The notes under the pieces are model-generated. The model had not been told where the DNA came from and searched no databases. It was given only the letters and a program-made list of their open reading frames with translations. From Torreya grandis (lineage: Eukaryota > Streptophyta > Pinopsida > Cupressales > Taxaceae): a stretch of 64,000 nucleotides of DNA. Position 1 is the stretch's first letter. Each line of letters begins with the position of its first letter. The translations under genes and the position numbers were made by a program. The stretch is from assembly GCA_037957365.1 (NCBI GenBank), contig JARHVA010002426.1, forward strand, positions 1,692,001 to 1,756,000, written 5' to 3'. This document shows, in pieces, positions 20,591 to 32,899 of this stretch.

Positions 20591-21710
20591 ATTATCTTAG
20601 ATTTTAGGACATGGTCATATTATATTTTATATGATTCCATAGATATCTCTGAAATAATTTAATTAGGATATAATTCATTTTTAGAAGTAACTAAACATGG
20701 AAAAGCAAAATTTTCAAATGTTTTTATTAATGATGTTTTCTATGTATTTAAGCTTAAAAAGAATTTGTTAACATGTTCTCAACTTAATAATGATAAGTTC
20801 ATTATAACTTTGATTAAAGATAGTTGGTCTATTAGAAATCAATCTGGATCATTGATTATTGAAGGTGTTCAAAAGAATGGTTCATATATCTTCTCCCTGT
20901 CTTCTACATGTATGCTTTCATCGCATAATAAAAATGAATCTCAGTTATGACATAAAAGATTAGAACATATTAATTTTAGAATTTTACATGATATGTCTCT
21001 AAATAATCTTGTTATTAGAATTCCTTCTATCCCCTCTCATCATGAAACTTGTGGGGGTTGTTTACGTTATAAGCAACATACTAACCCCTTTTACAAGAAT
21101 CATGATACGAATTCCTCACATTCTTTAAAATTAATTTATAGCGATGTTGTAGGTCCTTTGGAAGTTACTTCTCTGAATGGTTCATTATATAATATTACAT
21201 TTATTGATGACTATACTAGAATGATCTAGTATTATTTCATTAAAAATAAATTTGATATTTTTTTCAAAGTTTAAAGAATTTAAAGCTTATGTTGAAAATG
21301 CATCTAATTTGTCTATTAAGAGATTAAGAACTGATAATGGTGATGAATATGTTAGTAAAGAGTTTTATTCTTTTTTGCATTAATTTTGGTATTTAAAGGG
21401 AAATAACAAATCTCTATTCCCCTCAGTAAAATGGTATTGTTAAAAGGAAAAACCACACCATCATAGAAATAGTTAGAACAATGTTGTAATCTACAAATGT
21501 TCCTAAGCTCTTATGGGTCAAAGCCATGAACATTGTTGTTCATATTCTGAATAGAGTCCCTACCAAAGCCTTGTATCTTTTTACCCCTTTAAAAATGTGG
21601 ACTAAGAAGAAACCTAGTTTGGCTCATCTTAGTATTTTTGGTAGTCCTTCTTCTATCTTTGTCCCTAAATTTAAAAGGAAGAAGCTCAATCCTACTTATT
21701 ATTCCTAATT
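20591..21710 (+). pseudogene. Copia A protease remnant, GAG-pre-integrase and integrase
   Basis: Frames at 20765-20950, 20993-21229 and 21526-21708 hold the post-protease segment (KKNLLTCSQLNNDKF), pre-integrase (IPSIPSHHETCGGCLRYKQ) and IN core (IYSDVVGPLEVTSLNGS, YNITFIDDYTR, a later TDNGDEY near 21330, and MNIVVHILNRVPTKAL). The protease D-S/T-G site is not legible. Several stops and frameshifts are present. Confidence 0.83.
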
Positions 21711-22009
21711 TTTTGTAGGATATGGAGGTAAAAAAAATGTTTAATAGTGCATGATCCCTCTAAACATCAGATAATTAAGAATAGGAATGTTCTTATTATA
21801 TAAAAATCCTTTTGTAAGCCCTTTATGGATCCTCCTCAATGTTTTGTTGTTGATGAATTTGACTCTCATGTTTCTCCTTGTGATGAAATAGATGCCCTCA
21901 AAGATGTTGATCCAACTTTAGATAACTTCAACTTTGAGAAACCCCCTAAGTTTCATGTCCAATCTAAAAGACCTAAATGGGTAGAATCCCTAATTTAATC
22001 TTCTAATGT

Positions 22010-23600
22010 TGATAACCTTAATAAAATAACTAGAACTCAACATTCTTATAATGATTTAATGACTATGTATGAATATGAACCTCAATCCTTTGAGGAAGCC
22101 ACTCAAGATGATAGATGGAATGTTGCTATGCAATTTGAATATAATGCCTTAATTAAAAATCAGACTTGTGACCTTATCCCTCATCCACCTAAAAGGCATA
22201 TTGTTAGTTGTAGGTGGCTTTATAAGATCAAATAAAATTCAATTGGTAAAATTGACAAGTTTAAAGCTAGATTAATTGCTCGTAAGTTTACTCAAAAATA
22301 TAGGATTGACTATGTTAAAACCTTTGCTTCTGTAACAAAAATGAGTATTATTAGACTTTTTATTGCTCTTACAGTCCAAAATGGTTGGGTTATCCACCAA
22401 ATGGATGTCAAAAATGCATTTCTAAATTATTATTTAGAAGCAAAAATCTATATGAATCAATCTAAAGGTTTTACTGATCCTAACAAAAATTATTATGTAT
22501 GTAAGTTAAAAAAATCTTTGTATGGCTTAAAACAAGCTCCTCAAGCTTGGTATTCTAAAATTACTTATTTTTTCAAAGAATTGAGTTATTCTAACTATTA
22601 TTCAGATAATGATCTCTTTGTTAAAATTAAAAATGGTCATTTGATTCTAATCGTATTATATATTGATGATTTGTTGATTATTGGTGATCTAACTAGTTTA
22701 ATTCATAAATATGAGGATAAACTAAGTCAAATATTTGAAATTATTGATTTAGACATTATACATCATTTTTTAGAAAAGACTATCTTTCAGAATAAAAGTT
22801 TAATTATTATATCACAATCTTAGTATGCACATAATGTTCTTGTTAAGTTTGATATGCTTGATTGTAAATCTACCACTACTCCTATTGAATTTGGTATTAA
22901 ACTTGATCCTAAACCTGCATGTGAAAAAGCTAACCTTTGTATAGATAGCTAATTGAAAGTTTGATTTATCTAACCATTACTAGGCCAAGTATTTCATATG
23001 TTGTTACTATTGCTTCTAGATTTATGCAGTTCCATATTTGGATCATTGGAAATTAGCTAAATGTATCCTTCATTATATTAAAATAACTAATAATTGCAGT
23101 TTATTTTATTCTTCCATTGATAATGTTAAATTATATAGTTATTATGATGTTGACCATGTTGGTGATACTTTAGATCACAAATCTACTTCTGGATATGTGT
23201 TTAAATTTGGTGGAGGTGATATCACTTGGATTAGCAAGAAGCAACCTACTTTGTCTCTCTCTTCTATAGAAGTTGAGTATAAAAGTGATATGGAAGCTAC
23301 TATAGAAACCATATGGCTATGAAGGTTATTGGGAGAACTTCATTTGGATGTTTCTCAAAGTACCATCATTTTGATAACCAAAGTTATATAGCTCTGATGA
23401 AAAATATAGTGCAACACCAAAGAACTAGACATATTAAAGTTAGTGTGTATTTCATTAAACAAAATGTCCTCAATGGTGATATTAATCTTTAGTTTTGTTC
23501 TATGAATGAACAAGTGGTAGATATCTTCACAAAACTACTTGATGCTACTAAGTTTTGTCAGTTTCATATAATGATAGGCCTCTTAGAGTTGCCATTGAGA
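22010..23600 (+). pseudogene. Copia A reverse transcriptase and RNase H
   Basis: RVT_2-type RT with WVIHQMDVKNAFLNYYLEA, KSLYGLKQAPQAWYSKI and LIVLYIDDLLIIG. The active site at 22659-22670 is YIDD where YVDD is usual. The RNase H frame 23038-23322 has YSYYDVDHVGDTLDHKSTSG and LSLSSIEVEYKS. The tail to about 23600 ends with the usual copia RNase H C-terminal motifs in broken frames. RT and RNase H lie in different frames. Confidence 0.88.
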
Positions 23601-24001
23601 GGGAGTGTGCGTGCCAATGCCACTTTCTAATGGCCATGTGTTTCTTCTTCTTCTATATACTCCTCATTGTAAAACATTGTAAACTTTATGTGAAAGTTAT
23701 GAAATTTGAGTAAACTTCACATGAAATTTTTACTTGTGTACCCTAATACATTTAAAATCATAATTTGTAATGAAGGTTCTTGTGTTATAAAAGTATCCAA
23801 ATATGCTTAGTTATTATTCAAGAGAAACAATGAGACGTAATCTCACAATCATGATAGCCTAAATTTACTTTCAAATAGTTTATGGATTATAATTCCTTTT
23901 GTTTTAAAATGTGACCTTTGGCATGATGAATTTTTTAAATCCTTTAAATTTTGCATATAGTGTAATTCTTTTATGGTGAATATGGATTTTATCCCCACTT
24001 A

Positions 24002-24015
24002 ACATTATGGGGGAG
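24002..24015 (+). promoter_or_regulatory. Copia A polypurine tract
   Basis: attatgggggag immediately precedes the tgttataac start of the LTR, a typical copia PPT-LTR junction. Confidence 0.8.
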
Positions 24016-24554
24016 TGTTATAACAATTAATGTCTAAGTGGTTATTAACCCCTAGCTTACATTGATCAGTAATTAAATAAATAATAATATATTATTTATT
24101 TACTCAAAGTGGAAACTTCAAGAAAATAAATAATCTTGTTATAGGTATTTAATATTTACCAAATGTTTATTAATTAGATTTATCGGGGTAGATGGACTCG
24201 TTATTTTCACAATGGTCACATCCCCTCATGAATCATTATAAATAGGGTTTTATCCCTATTGTAATTATATAAAAAAGAACAAAAAAATATTCAAGTATTC
24301 TTGCATATGGAAAATACTTGTCTGAGATAAACTTGTGAAGAATTTATCTGAGGAGTGAGATGAAGAAGATTTGATGTATTGGGGTTATTATTACTTCTCA
24401 ATATTGAATATCACTTTGTTGGTTTTTTTACCTCTTTGAAGTTTTTCCAAGATAAATACATGTGTAGTGTTTATTGATCTAGGCTCATTATATATTATGC
24501 TTTGTTCATTAAATCTCTTTTAGATTTGTAATTATTACATTTAATATTTTATCA
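24016..24554 (+). repeat. Copia A 3' LTR (539 bp)
   Basis: Begins tgttataacaattaatgtct and ends taatattttatca. It is collinear with the copia B 5' LTR (43220-43760). It contains a tttataaatag-like TATA region near 24235-24245. Confidence 0.93.
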
Positions 24555-24559
24555 CACAA
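24555..24559 (+). repeat. Right TSD of copia A (cacaa)
   Basis: The same cacaa flanks copia B on both sides. The flanking DNA beyond it is also shared, so A and B are copies of one insertion. Confidence 0.8.
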
Positions 24560-25900
24560 CACAACTCAATTCATCAAGAACTGTTTGGCTTGCTCCAAAA
24601 TTTATTTTGGTCACTCAATAACACTAAATCATGATAGAGGAGCCAATGTCTGATGGTGAAAGTGCCATCTTACTACCTATAAGGATTTAACTGGTTACCA
24701 TTGAAATGCCCAAAGAGCATCTCACTTGACAACATGCACAATTTGCATGCACCAATCTCTAATATATTAAGGATGACATATGGATCCATCCACCTTATCT
24801 ATAATTTACCCAGGTGTTTGAGGTACTTTGAGTAATAGATCAAGACTAATAATATTTTAGTTAGTACCTTGTGCTAGATATGCTTGTCATACCAGAGCTT
24901 TTGGCATGCCTTTTCTATCTACTAGATCCACCTTACCTGGGCATGCACCTCATCTAAGTGTTCCAAGTCCTCTAGCCTTACATTCAATGATTTTTGGTCA
25001 TATAATAGACTAATTCACCCAATGCATAATGATGGAATCAATAACTTCATCGGTAGAATCACTTCAATGCCAAACACTATTTGAAATGGTGTAGCCTTAT
25101 TCAAGTGCTTGTAGGTTATGTGATATTCCCATAACACTGTTGACACTCAATCATCCCAATCTTTGCAAATAAACTTATATATCTTCATGAGGCACATTAC
25201 TAAGATCTTATTGAATGCTTTAGTTATGCCATTCACCTAGGGATGATAAGGCATTATCTTATGGTGTACCACCATGTATTCTCTTAGCAGGATCCACATA
25301 GTTTCATTAATGAAATGTGTGCCTATATCACTAGTCAAGTTGAGTTGGCACCCATAGCAATTTATGATGTTCTCTCTATGAACCTTGTGGTTTTGGTGTC
25401 TATATAATTTTTAGTTGGTGTGGCCTCAACCCACTTGGTGAAATATATAGTGGTCGTTAGAATTTATCTTATGCCGATGTGCCTTGATGTGGGAGTAATT
25501 GGTCCAACAAAATTAATGGCCCATTTCTCAAATGGTGCCTGGGTAAGAATGGGGATGAGATCATCTCATCTTAATGGTTAGGTTTCCATATGTACTGAGA
25601 TATGTCACATTCCTTACTATAATATTTCACATCCTAAAATAGACTTAGCCACCACAAGCCTGATTGTAATACCTTGCACACCATTACATCTCCCATGTAA
25701 TGACCTTCTACTATCCCCTCATGTGCTTCATGTAAAATAGATTACCTTTCATGTTCCAAGACATATTGGCATATGACTTCATATTATCCTAGTTTATATA
25801 TTTTCTCACTAATGAGTTAAACAGGGGCAATATGAACTACAAGTTGTTTCTTTTCTTTGGTTGTCATTGTTTGGGGCACAGATCCAAATGTTAAAAAAGT
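24560..25900 (-). pseudogene. Gypsy G2 integrase remnant
   Basis: Minus-strand frames show FTKWVEATPTKNYIDTKTT (about 25440), HHKIMPYHPQVNG (about 25250), the region after the core (FQIVFGIEVILPMKLLIPS) and the IN end GACKLCMLSSEMLFGHFNGN then QLNPYR near 24690. Stops and shifts are frequent. The 3' end of G2 lies next to copia A, which seems to have inserted close to the end of its IN gene. Confidence 0.8.
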
Positions 25901-26173
25901 GTCTATCTTTGCCAAGTCTTTAGGGGCATGCTAAACTTTGTATATTTGTGCATCTATAATATCATCCTTAATAAGCATTATTGCATCACTAGAGTTGATA
26001 TGGGGCAAATGGCATGGGCCCAAGTTCTATTTTCCAAGCTTGATGATAATAGAGAAATGGAATTCTTGAATTATAACTATCCATATACAAATGAACCCAT
26101 GGAGAATAAGATTATTCATGAGGTAATTAATCACCTCATGGTTTGTAAAGAAGATGAATGGGGTCACCAATAA

Positions 26174-27400
26174 TTATTGTCTAATTTTTTGTAGAGCGTA
26201 GACCATGGTGAGAGCATCATGATCAATTATGGTATAGTCATGCTTTGTCTTCATCAAATTTTTGCTAGAAAATGAGATGGGATGATCCATTTTTCCTTCA
26301 GTAAGTTGTGCCAAGAGTGAACCAATCATAGATCTAGATGCACCAATATGGACATGGAATGGGGTCATCTAGTTAGGAAAATGTAAAATAGGTGAGCTAG
26401 CCAACTTGAGCTTCAAAGTTTCAAAGGCATCCTCTTGCACTTTGCCATTATAGAATGGGCCATCCTTATGCAAGAACTCCTCTAGCAGTGTTTTAATCTT
26501 CCCATATATCCTTATGAACTTTTTATAATATCCATAGTGTCCAAGAAAGGCACAAACATCTTTTTGTGTGGAAGGAGTCTAGAGCTGTATGATTATTGTA
26601 ATATTCATGGGATCAATGAGTAGATCATATTTACAAATGATATATCCAAGAAGGGTTACAAAGGGTGTTGTGAAGATGCACTTCTTTAGGTTCAAGGATA
26701 TTTGAAGTTCTCTACACCTTTCAAACATTAGGCATAGGTTATCAAAATGGTACTCTATGAGGACATACATCATCCAGTCATCTAGGTATACCTAGAAGAA
26801 CTTGTGGATGAAGTATTTAAATACGGTGATCACCACTCTAAATAACATGGTTGACATGTTATTGATTTCAAAGGGCATTATGTTAGAAGAAAAATAGACC
26901 CATTTAGTTACAAAGGCTATTTTGGGCTTGTCCTCCTCCTCAATCTAGACTTGATGGTATCTAGAGAACCCATTAGTAAAGGTGTAGATATCATAACCTA
27001 TAATGTCATCCAAGACTTCATCAATGAACACAGTTAGGAGGGGGTTAGTGATGTAGGTGGCATTCAACATTCTATAATTAATGAAAATTTCAATGTGCCT
27101 ATCCTTCTTGATGATAATAAATATTGAGCTTACCCAATTATACTCCTGCATAGGGTAAATAACCTTTATAACCAACATTGCATCGATCTCTATCTTAACC
27201 TTAACATGGAGGTTGGGATTCATCCTATAGAGGAGTTTTTTGATCATTATTACACTTTCAATTATCTTTATGCTCATCTTACCAAAGGATGGGTGGGTAC
27301 CATTCGTATCTTGATAATTCATGGGAAATAAGTCTTGGAATTCTTTCAAGAGATCTATAATGCATGTCAATTCTGCATTAGACCAATAGGTGCCCATAGT
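26174..27400 (-). pseudogene. Gypsy G2 reverse transcriptase and RNase H remnant
   Basis: The RT frame (minus, up to about 27400) has LLKEFQDLFPMNYQDTNGTH, KVKIEIDAML, DRHIEIFINYRMLNATYITN and YTFTNGFSRYHQV. The YLDD box lies at 26777-26788, with WMMYVLIEYHF and KKCIFTTPFVTLLGYI following. RNase H at 26174-26368 has PFHVHIGASRSMIGSLLAQL; the catalytic Asp of the HIDAS motif is Gly here. The nominal frame runs to 27505, but beyond about 27400 the sequence is better explained by the opposite-strand PMD. Confidence 0.87.
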
Positions 27401-28700
27401 AGCCATCTTTGAGAGGTCAGACCCAATGATGAACACCTTCATGCTACCTATGAGGGAGACCATGATTCTATTAGAAGACATTATGTAGATCACACAACTA
27501 CCCATCTAAGGGGATCCCATCTATCATGTAGAGCGTGATGATAGAGATTATTATATGGACCTAATATATGGGATAGATAAAGAACATGCCATATGGCATG
27601 CAAGGGGCTTAAGATCAGACCATTATATGAGAGAGATCTAGAGGATAGATGTTTAGTGATAATGATGATGATGGTAGTGACCTATTTTGCATTGCCAAAC
27701 TTGAGCCCTGGCTGATTTCCATACCTGTTAATAGGTGTATTAGTGGAGATGCTACTTGGGAGAAATATATTTAGATGGGCCCCAATATTACTAGTCTAGA
27801 TCTATAGGGAGATATGGGATTTTGAGGCACATAGATGATATGGTATTAGCATAAAATTTATGATTCATTGTTGGGCATTTGAGAACATACATGTGTTGAG
27901 GCCATTAGGGGTACCATGGTAGGGATTTACTCAAGTGGCATTTTTAGTGGGCTTTATGTGATGGAGGAGGGGAGATGCTTTGACAGGTGCCAAAGGAGGG
28001 ACCAGAGATATTGAGTGGATTAGGGACACATTCGAGGGTTTTGTTATGGGAGATGTTATATGGAGGCCATATGTGGGTTGGCCTATATGTTTAGGATACA
28101 AGTTCTAGACTTTGTCACTCTAGAGCTGGTATTGGATATATGGGAGATGAGATGGAGAGATATATTTTATCCCATTTGATTGAGTGTGATGTCATTTTGG
28201 GCTAATAAAGGGGATTCTCCTTGATTTTCCATGATACACGAGAGAAGATGTAGAGTTTCCACTCCTAAATCCATAGTCGTAGGATGTCATATTGGATTAT
28301 GAGGAGCTACCAACTAGGGCAATTATATATGATGTAGGGGTTATGTATGGGTATGTAGCATCATTTTAGGCCAGGTATGAAGATATAGATTTTAGATAAG
28401 GTGATGGGGACTAGTAACCCACGGATGTGGATCTAGGATAGGTAAAAGGTGCAGGCTAGGATGGATAAGTAGCAATAGCACTTATAGTGGCTCAGGCCCA
28501 AGTGACTAGATTATAGGGATAGGTTACTACATTATAGGCATAAGTAGTGACCTTACAGGGATAGGTTACTACTCTGACTATAGAGTGGGATCAAGCATGG
28601 GTCTCTCTAGGATTAGTGACTCAAGAGAGGGACTCATTGAGATAAAAAGTAGGGGTGGATATAATAGCAATTGGAGGACCACCCAATATAGTTTTAAGGA
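27393..28700 (+). pseudogene. Plant mobile domain (PMD) protein remnant, copy A
   Basis: The plus strand reads VAIFERSDPMMNTFMLPMRE and TMILLEDIM, the conserved PMD N-terminal motif (ERW...TFxLPxGExTxTLxDV). Then come PIYHVERDDRDYYMDLIYG and, after stops, DIEWIRDTFEGFVMGD with VIWRPY, a PMD hallmark. The C-terminal part (from 28493) is a heptad-like stretch QAQVTRL.G.VTTL.A.VVTLQG with TAG or TAA at Gln positions. PMD proteins occur as plant genes of the MAIN/MAIL1 type and as extra ORFs in plant transposons. It lies antisense to the Tat element on its right. Many stops are present. Confidence 0.75.
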
Positions 28701-31113
28701 CACAGTACCTAACCACTGTTGAGGAGCTTAGTATTACAAAGTGATGGTACTATCCAAGCTACCAATGGTGAGCATAAGGCCAACTTAGTATTGGCTCCAT
28801 TGATAGTTATTCCTAGTTAGTGGGCATCGACAGTGGGGCAAGTTGGGACATTAGGGGGGCACCCCTTAGGAGTAGTGTAGGTCTAGGTCTATATGGTTTA
28901 GTGGTAATGGTGCAGGTGGTAGTGTTCATATTACCATAAGGGCATGAGAGATGATATATGATTTATATATTATTCATATTTTGATATTAGCCTGCACGCT
29001 AATGATGTGAGATGTATATGAGAGAGAGATTGATATATTATGATATTTATTGCCTCATTGATGTATATGATGACTATTTTTTATTACATTTATTATATTG
29101 ATGTTCTTGACTTTTCATGGTTTGTTTTGATGAATTATGATTATGATGTGATGGTGTTCATATAAAATGTTACGTGTAAATTATTTTTGTTGATTGCATA
29201 GTGTAGATATTGGATGATGTAGATGATGAGGATTATGCATGTATATGATGATGTGTTTGATGAAGATATTTGTGGTTTTTGATAGATATGCTTTGATGGT
29301 GTTGATAGGTAGAATAATATTTTTTGGTGATGATGTTTTATGATAATTTTACGATGTTGTGATGGTATTTTAGGATTGGGTTTGTATTGATTATAAGTGA
29401 TTTATTCAATTATTGGCATGTTTAGGGTTTTTTTGGATGCTTTAGTTAGACAATGGATGGTTAAAAACATGCTATTTCATTTAGAAATGTGTTTTTATTT
29501 GGTTTTGCATGTAAATGATTAAAAATTCTTAATGATGTTTAGATAGGTCTAGATAGGTGTGGATGATGTTTTTATGAGATATAAGGAGAACGTTCAAAAA
29601 TTGTGTGTGGGTGGATAATGTGATAATATTTTTGATAGACTAGATGATCATGATGTGGTGGTTCATAAATAGGATTGTATATGATGTTATTTTGAAATTA
29701 TTATAAGGATGATATTTTGATGTTTAATGATAATAATGTGATGTTATTATGTCATACTATTGTGAAGTGATTATTTATGATTGATAATTTTTGGATTTAT
29801 GGTGTATAATTTTATGATCATGTTGATGATGTTTAAATGTTTTTATATAATAGGGGAACATAATTAAATCACATAAATTAGGATTAGATTAAAAACTAAA
29901 TGTGAGAAAGAGATAAGAGTCATGAGACATATGTTCACATGAACTAATGAATAGAGGTCAAGGAAAAGGCAAGATGTTTTTGGTTGGCAAGGATCCAACA
30001 AAAAAACACATAATTAGATTTGACTTAGTGAATGCAACCATGTTGAATGATTCATAGTATCATTCTTTGATTGAGAAAGAAGGTAACTTGATCACTTCAT
30101 ATCAAGTAAGCTCGTAATCCCTTGATTTTAGAGAATGATGAAGGGGATAGGTAATAGTTTGGGTTTTAAATATGATAGGTGTAACCTGATGTGCATTGGT
30201 TTACCCCTTATAAATAGATAATTCCATGCCTTTTTAAGATAGGTAGACTAATAAATGTGGGAAGTCTACCAATGGAACTTATAAGACTTGATTGTAGCTT
30301 AATGTGAAAATATCTAGACTGGTCAATTGAACTTTTTAAGAGCTAATTGTGGTTTACTTATTTTAGAAATTTGTGTTAATTTTGGTCAATTGATTTTTGT
30401 TGATTTTAATAAGTTATTGAAACTGATCAATGTGATAAGCTTAAAATGATCATTACTTAGCCATCCTTCTAAGGATTGGTCTAAAATTTGATTTCTATAG
30501 TTGTCCTTCTAGGGAATAGTCTATTTTTAAGCAACTATTATTTAGTGGGCAACTTCCTTCAAGGGAAAAATATATAATGCTAGATATGGACATAAGTGAT
30601 TTTGAATGTGAATTTAGACATGGACAAGTTTATGCAGGATCAAAGGTCCATCTATATGGGGTCAAGAATTTAGCATAAAACATTATTGATGGATGGAGGA
30701 AGTGGTTTGAGAGATAATTGATCATGGGATTCCATCTATCGAGAGATGAAAAGTATCCATGAGAAACATGCTATGGTTAGAGTCAGTGTACCCATACTTA
30801 GGACTAGGTCATAACCATGACATATAATCACATGGTTCTATGTTGTAATTTACTTTTCCCCAAAAGGGTGAAGGAGGTGAAAGGTATGGAAAAGCTTGTA
30901 ATCAAGGGATGATCTTAAGTTAGATACATAAATAAGTTTGATCCCTATTTTAATAATAAAAAGGATGAAAATGTAAATCATTGATAGGCTCAAGTTCTGG
31001 TAAGCCCTCAAAAGAGGATAAATGATAAGCTCTTAATCCGTACTTATGGGTTATGATGTAGGGCCCAAGCCAATTGAAATCAAACTTACCCTTTTTGGTT
31101 TTCTCCATATTAG
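28701..31113. other. Non-coding TGAT-rich region, copy A
   Basis: No frame is supported. 28950-29850 is strongly purine/T-skewed with many tgatgatg and atgatgt runs. The same sequence recurs in the same order at 55910-57990. By position it would be the 3' untranslated region, and possibly the LTR, of the minus-strand Tat element. I could not fix LTR borders. Confidence 0.55.
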
Positions 31114-32200
31114 TTACATGTTGGTTTTCTTTGAGGATGAGGTATCCAATGTTGAACTCTCACGCTTTAAAATATTTTTTATATGTGCACTTAATTTGGT
31201 CTTGATAGACATGTAGATGATTAAGTATGGCAAGGTGATGTTCATCAAGAAGTGCATTACATGCAAGGCATTCTTGATGATAATCATTTTTAGAGAGGAT
31301 CTCATGCAATGATACAGGAAGAGATGGAATTTAGACTTCAAGGGGAAAAATTGCCTCAGCTCCAAAAATGAGAGGAAAGGGAGTAACACCTGTAGAGGTT
31401 CAAATACTAGTGTAATAGGCCCATAAATTGAATGGGGTGTGAAGGTGTCAATCCTATCTTGAAGCACTTACTACCTTAGTGAGCATTTTGATGATGGTTT
31501 TGTTTGAATATTCTACCTATCATTGGCTTGTGGATGATACGGTGATGATAATCTTAAGTTGATGTTGAAAGCATCACAAAGTTCTTGAACTTTTTTGTTT
31601 TTAAAGGACTTGTCATTATTGATGATGATTTTATGGGGAACACCAAAGTAGCAGATGATGTGGTGGTTGATGAAATCTATAATTTTTTTAGCTTTGGTGG
31701 ATATAAGGGGGATGACCTCCACCCATTTGGTGAAATATTTAGTGGTGATAATGTTATATTGATGTCATTATGAATAATGGGGGATGATTTCTCCAATAAG
31801 GTTGAGACCGCATTATGAAAATGGCCAATAATCGGTGGATATTTGAAGGTCATGAGGACATGCATGATGTAGATTAGTGTTTTTTTGACATTCGACACAT
31901 TTTTTTACATAGTCACAATAGTATTTATATAGGGTGGGCTAACAGTAACCAAGGTGAAGGATATGCTTGGAAATAATGAGGCCACTAAAGTGTCCCCCAA
32001 AGATGACATCATGCACTTCCTTGATGGCATGAGAAACCTCATGACTATGGAGATAATGAAAAAGGATACCATTAAAGCCTCATTTATAAAGGATTCCCCC
32101 TAGAGTAGTATAACAAGAGGTACCCTGAATAAAGGCTCTTTGAACATTTTTTGAAAGGCTGGGAGGAAGAACACTGAGGTTAAGGTAATTAAAAGTTTGA
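31114..32200 (-). pseudogene. Tat-type gypsy element (copy A): integrase
   Basis: The minus strand shows an HHCC-like segment (HEVSHAIKEVHDVIFGGHF ... CDYVKKCVECQK, about 31880-32060) and the core WVEVIPLISTKAKKIIDFIN, HIICYFGVPHKII and SSPYHPQAN (31513-31722). The 31114-31467 frame is the C-terminal part (HSIYGPITLVFEPL ... KSKFHLFLYHCMRSS). Frames are broken by stops. Homologous to 58030-59150. Confidence 0.85.
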
Positions 32201-32399
32201 TAATACTAAATGTTGGAAAGAGATGTTTCCACATTAAAAATGGTGAGAAGGTTCAAAATGATATATGAAAGTGTGATAAAGTGATGAGTGGTGACAAATT
32301 ATTTAGATTCGGTAGGCTGGGATGGAATTTAGGAAGTGAGAGATGCCATGGTGTCTACAACTTTGTTGGTTGATTAAGGAACTGATTAGATGGTGTAGT

Positions 32400-32860
32400 G
32401 ATCAAAAGATGCCAAGAGTATATCTACAAGTTGTTTGTACTTCAAAAGGACATCATTTTTACATTGATAATACCCATTAACCTGGTTGATGACCAAAAGG
32501 GAGTCTTCAAAGATACTAATTGTTTTGATCCCCAAAGTTAAGGTGATTTAGAGACCTGTAATAAGGAATTCATATTCGGCTATGTTATTAGTACATTCAA
32601 AGTCAAGTTTAAAGTAAAGAGGAAGAGGTTATTTATTAATAGGAATTAGGATTACACCAAAAACCCCACCATGTTGGCACTTAGAGCCCTCAAAAAACAT
32701 AGTCATTTGATCAGAGGATTCCTCTTGGGAAAGAGTTGCAATAGATTCATTAGGAAAGGTAAGAGGTATTAGTTGACTATCGAGTAGAGGAGATTCAACT
32801 AATTGGTCAGTGATGACCTGTCCTTTAATAGAATTTTGTTGTAAGAACTAAACATAAAAA
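32400..32860 (-). pseudogene. Tat-type element (copy A): second, archaeal-like RNase H
   Basis: The frame reads TMFFEGSKCQHGG, LYFKLDFECTNNIAEYEFLI, IFEDSLLVINQVNGYYQCKN and NKVVDTMASL. It lies between the RT-linked RNase H and IN, the placement known for Tat-lineage elements with an additional RNase H. The first catalytic residue, normally Asp in YFDGSK, is Glu here (codon 32689-32691). Confidence 0.83.
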
Positions 32861-32899
32861 TTTGATAATAACATGAGCCACTTTGACATAAGTTGGTTT

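Larger units (their letters stand above)
19214..24554 (+). mobile_element. Ty1/copia element A (right part with gag-pol and 3' LTR)
   Basis: This is the rest of copia A after the nested G1. The leader is at 19214-19679, then gag, protease region, IN, RT and RNase H on the plus strand, PPT and a 3' LTR at 24016-24554 followed by cacaa. It is collinear with copia B (44718-49311) through most of its length, and both carry independent stops. Confidence 0.93.

Noticed and set aside
27400..27505. Upstream extension of the G2 RT frame to a Met at 27505
   Set aside because: This stretch is better explained by the plus-strand PMD motif (TFxLPxxE...LxD), which is also conserved in copy B.
28950..29850. 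A simple TGAT microsatellite
   Set aside because: tgat is over-represented but not in a regular tandem period; the sequence is a collinear non-coding block shared with copy B.
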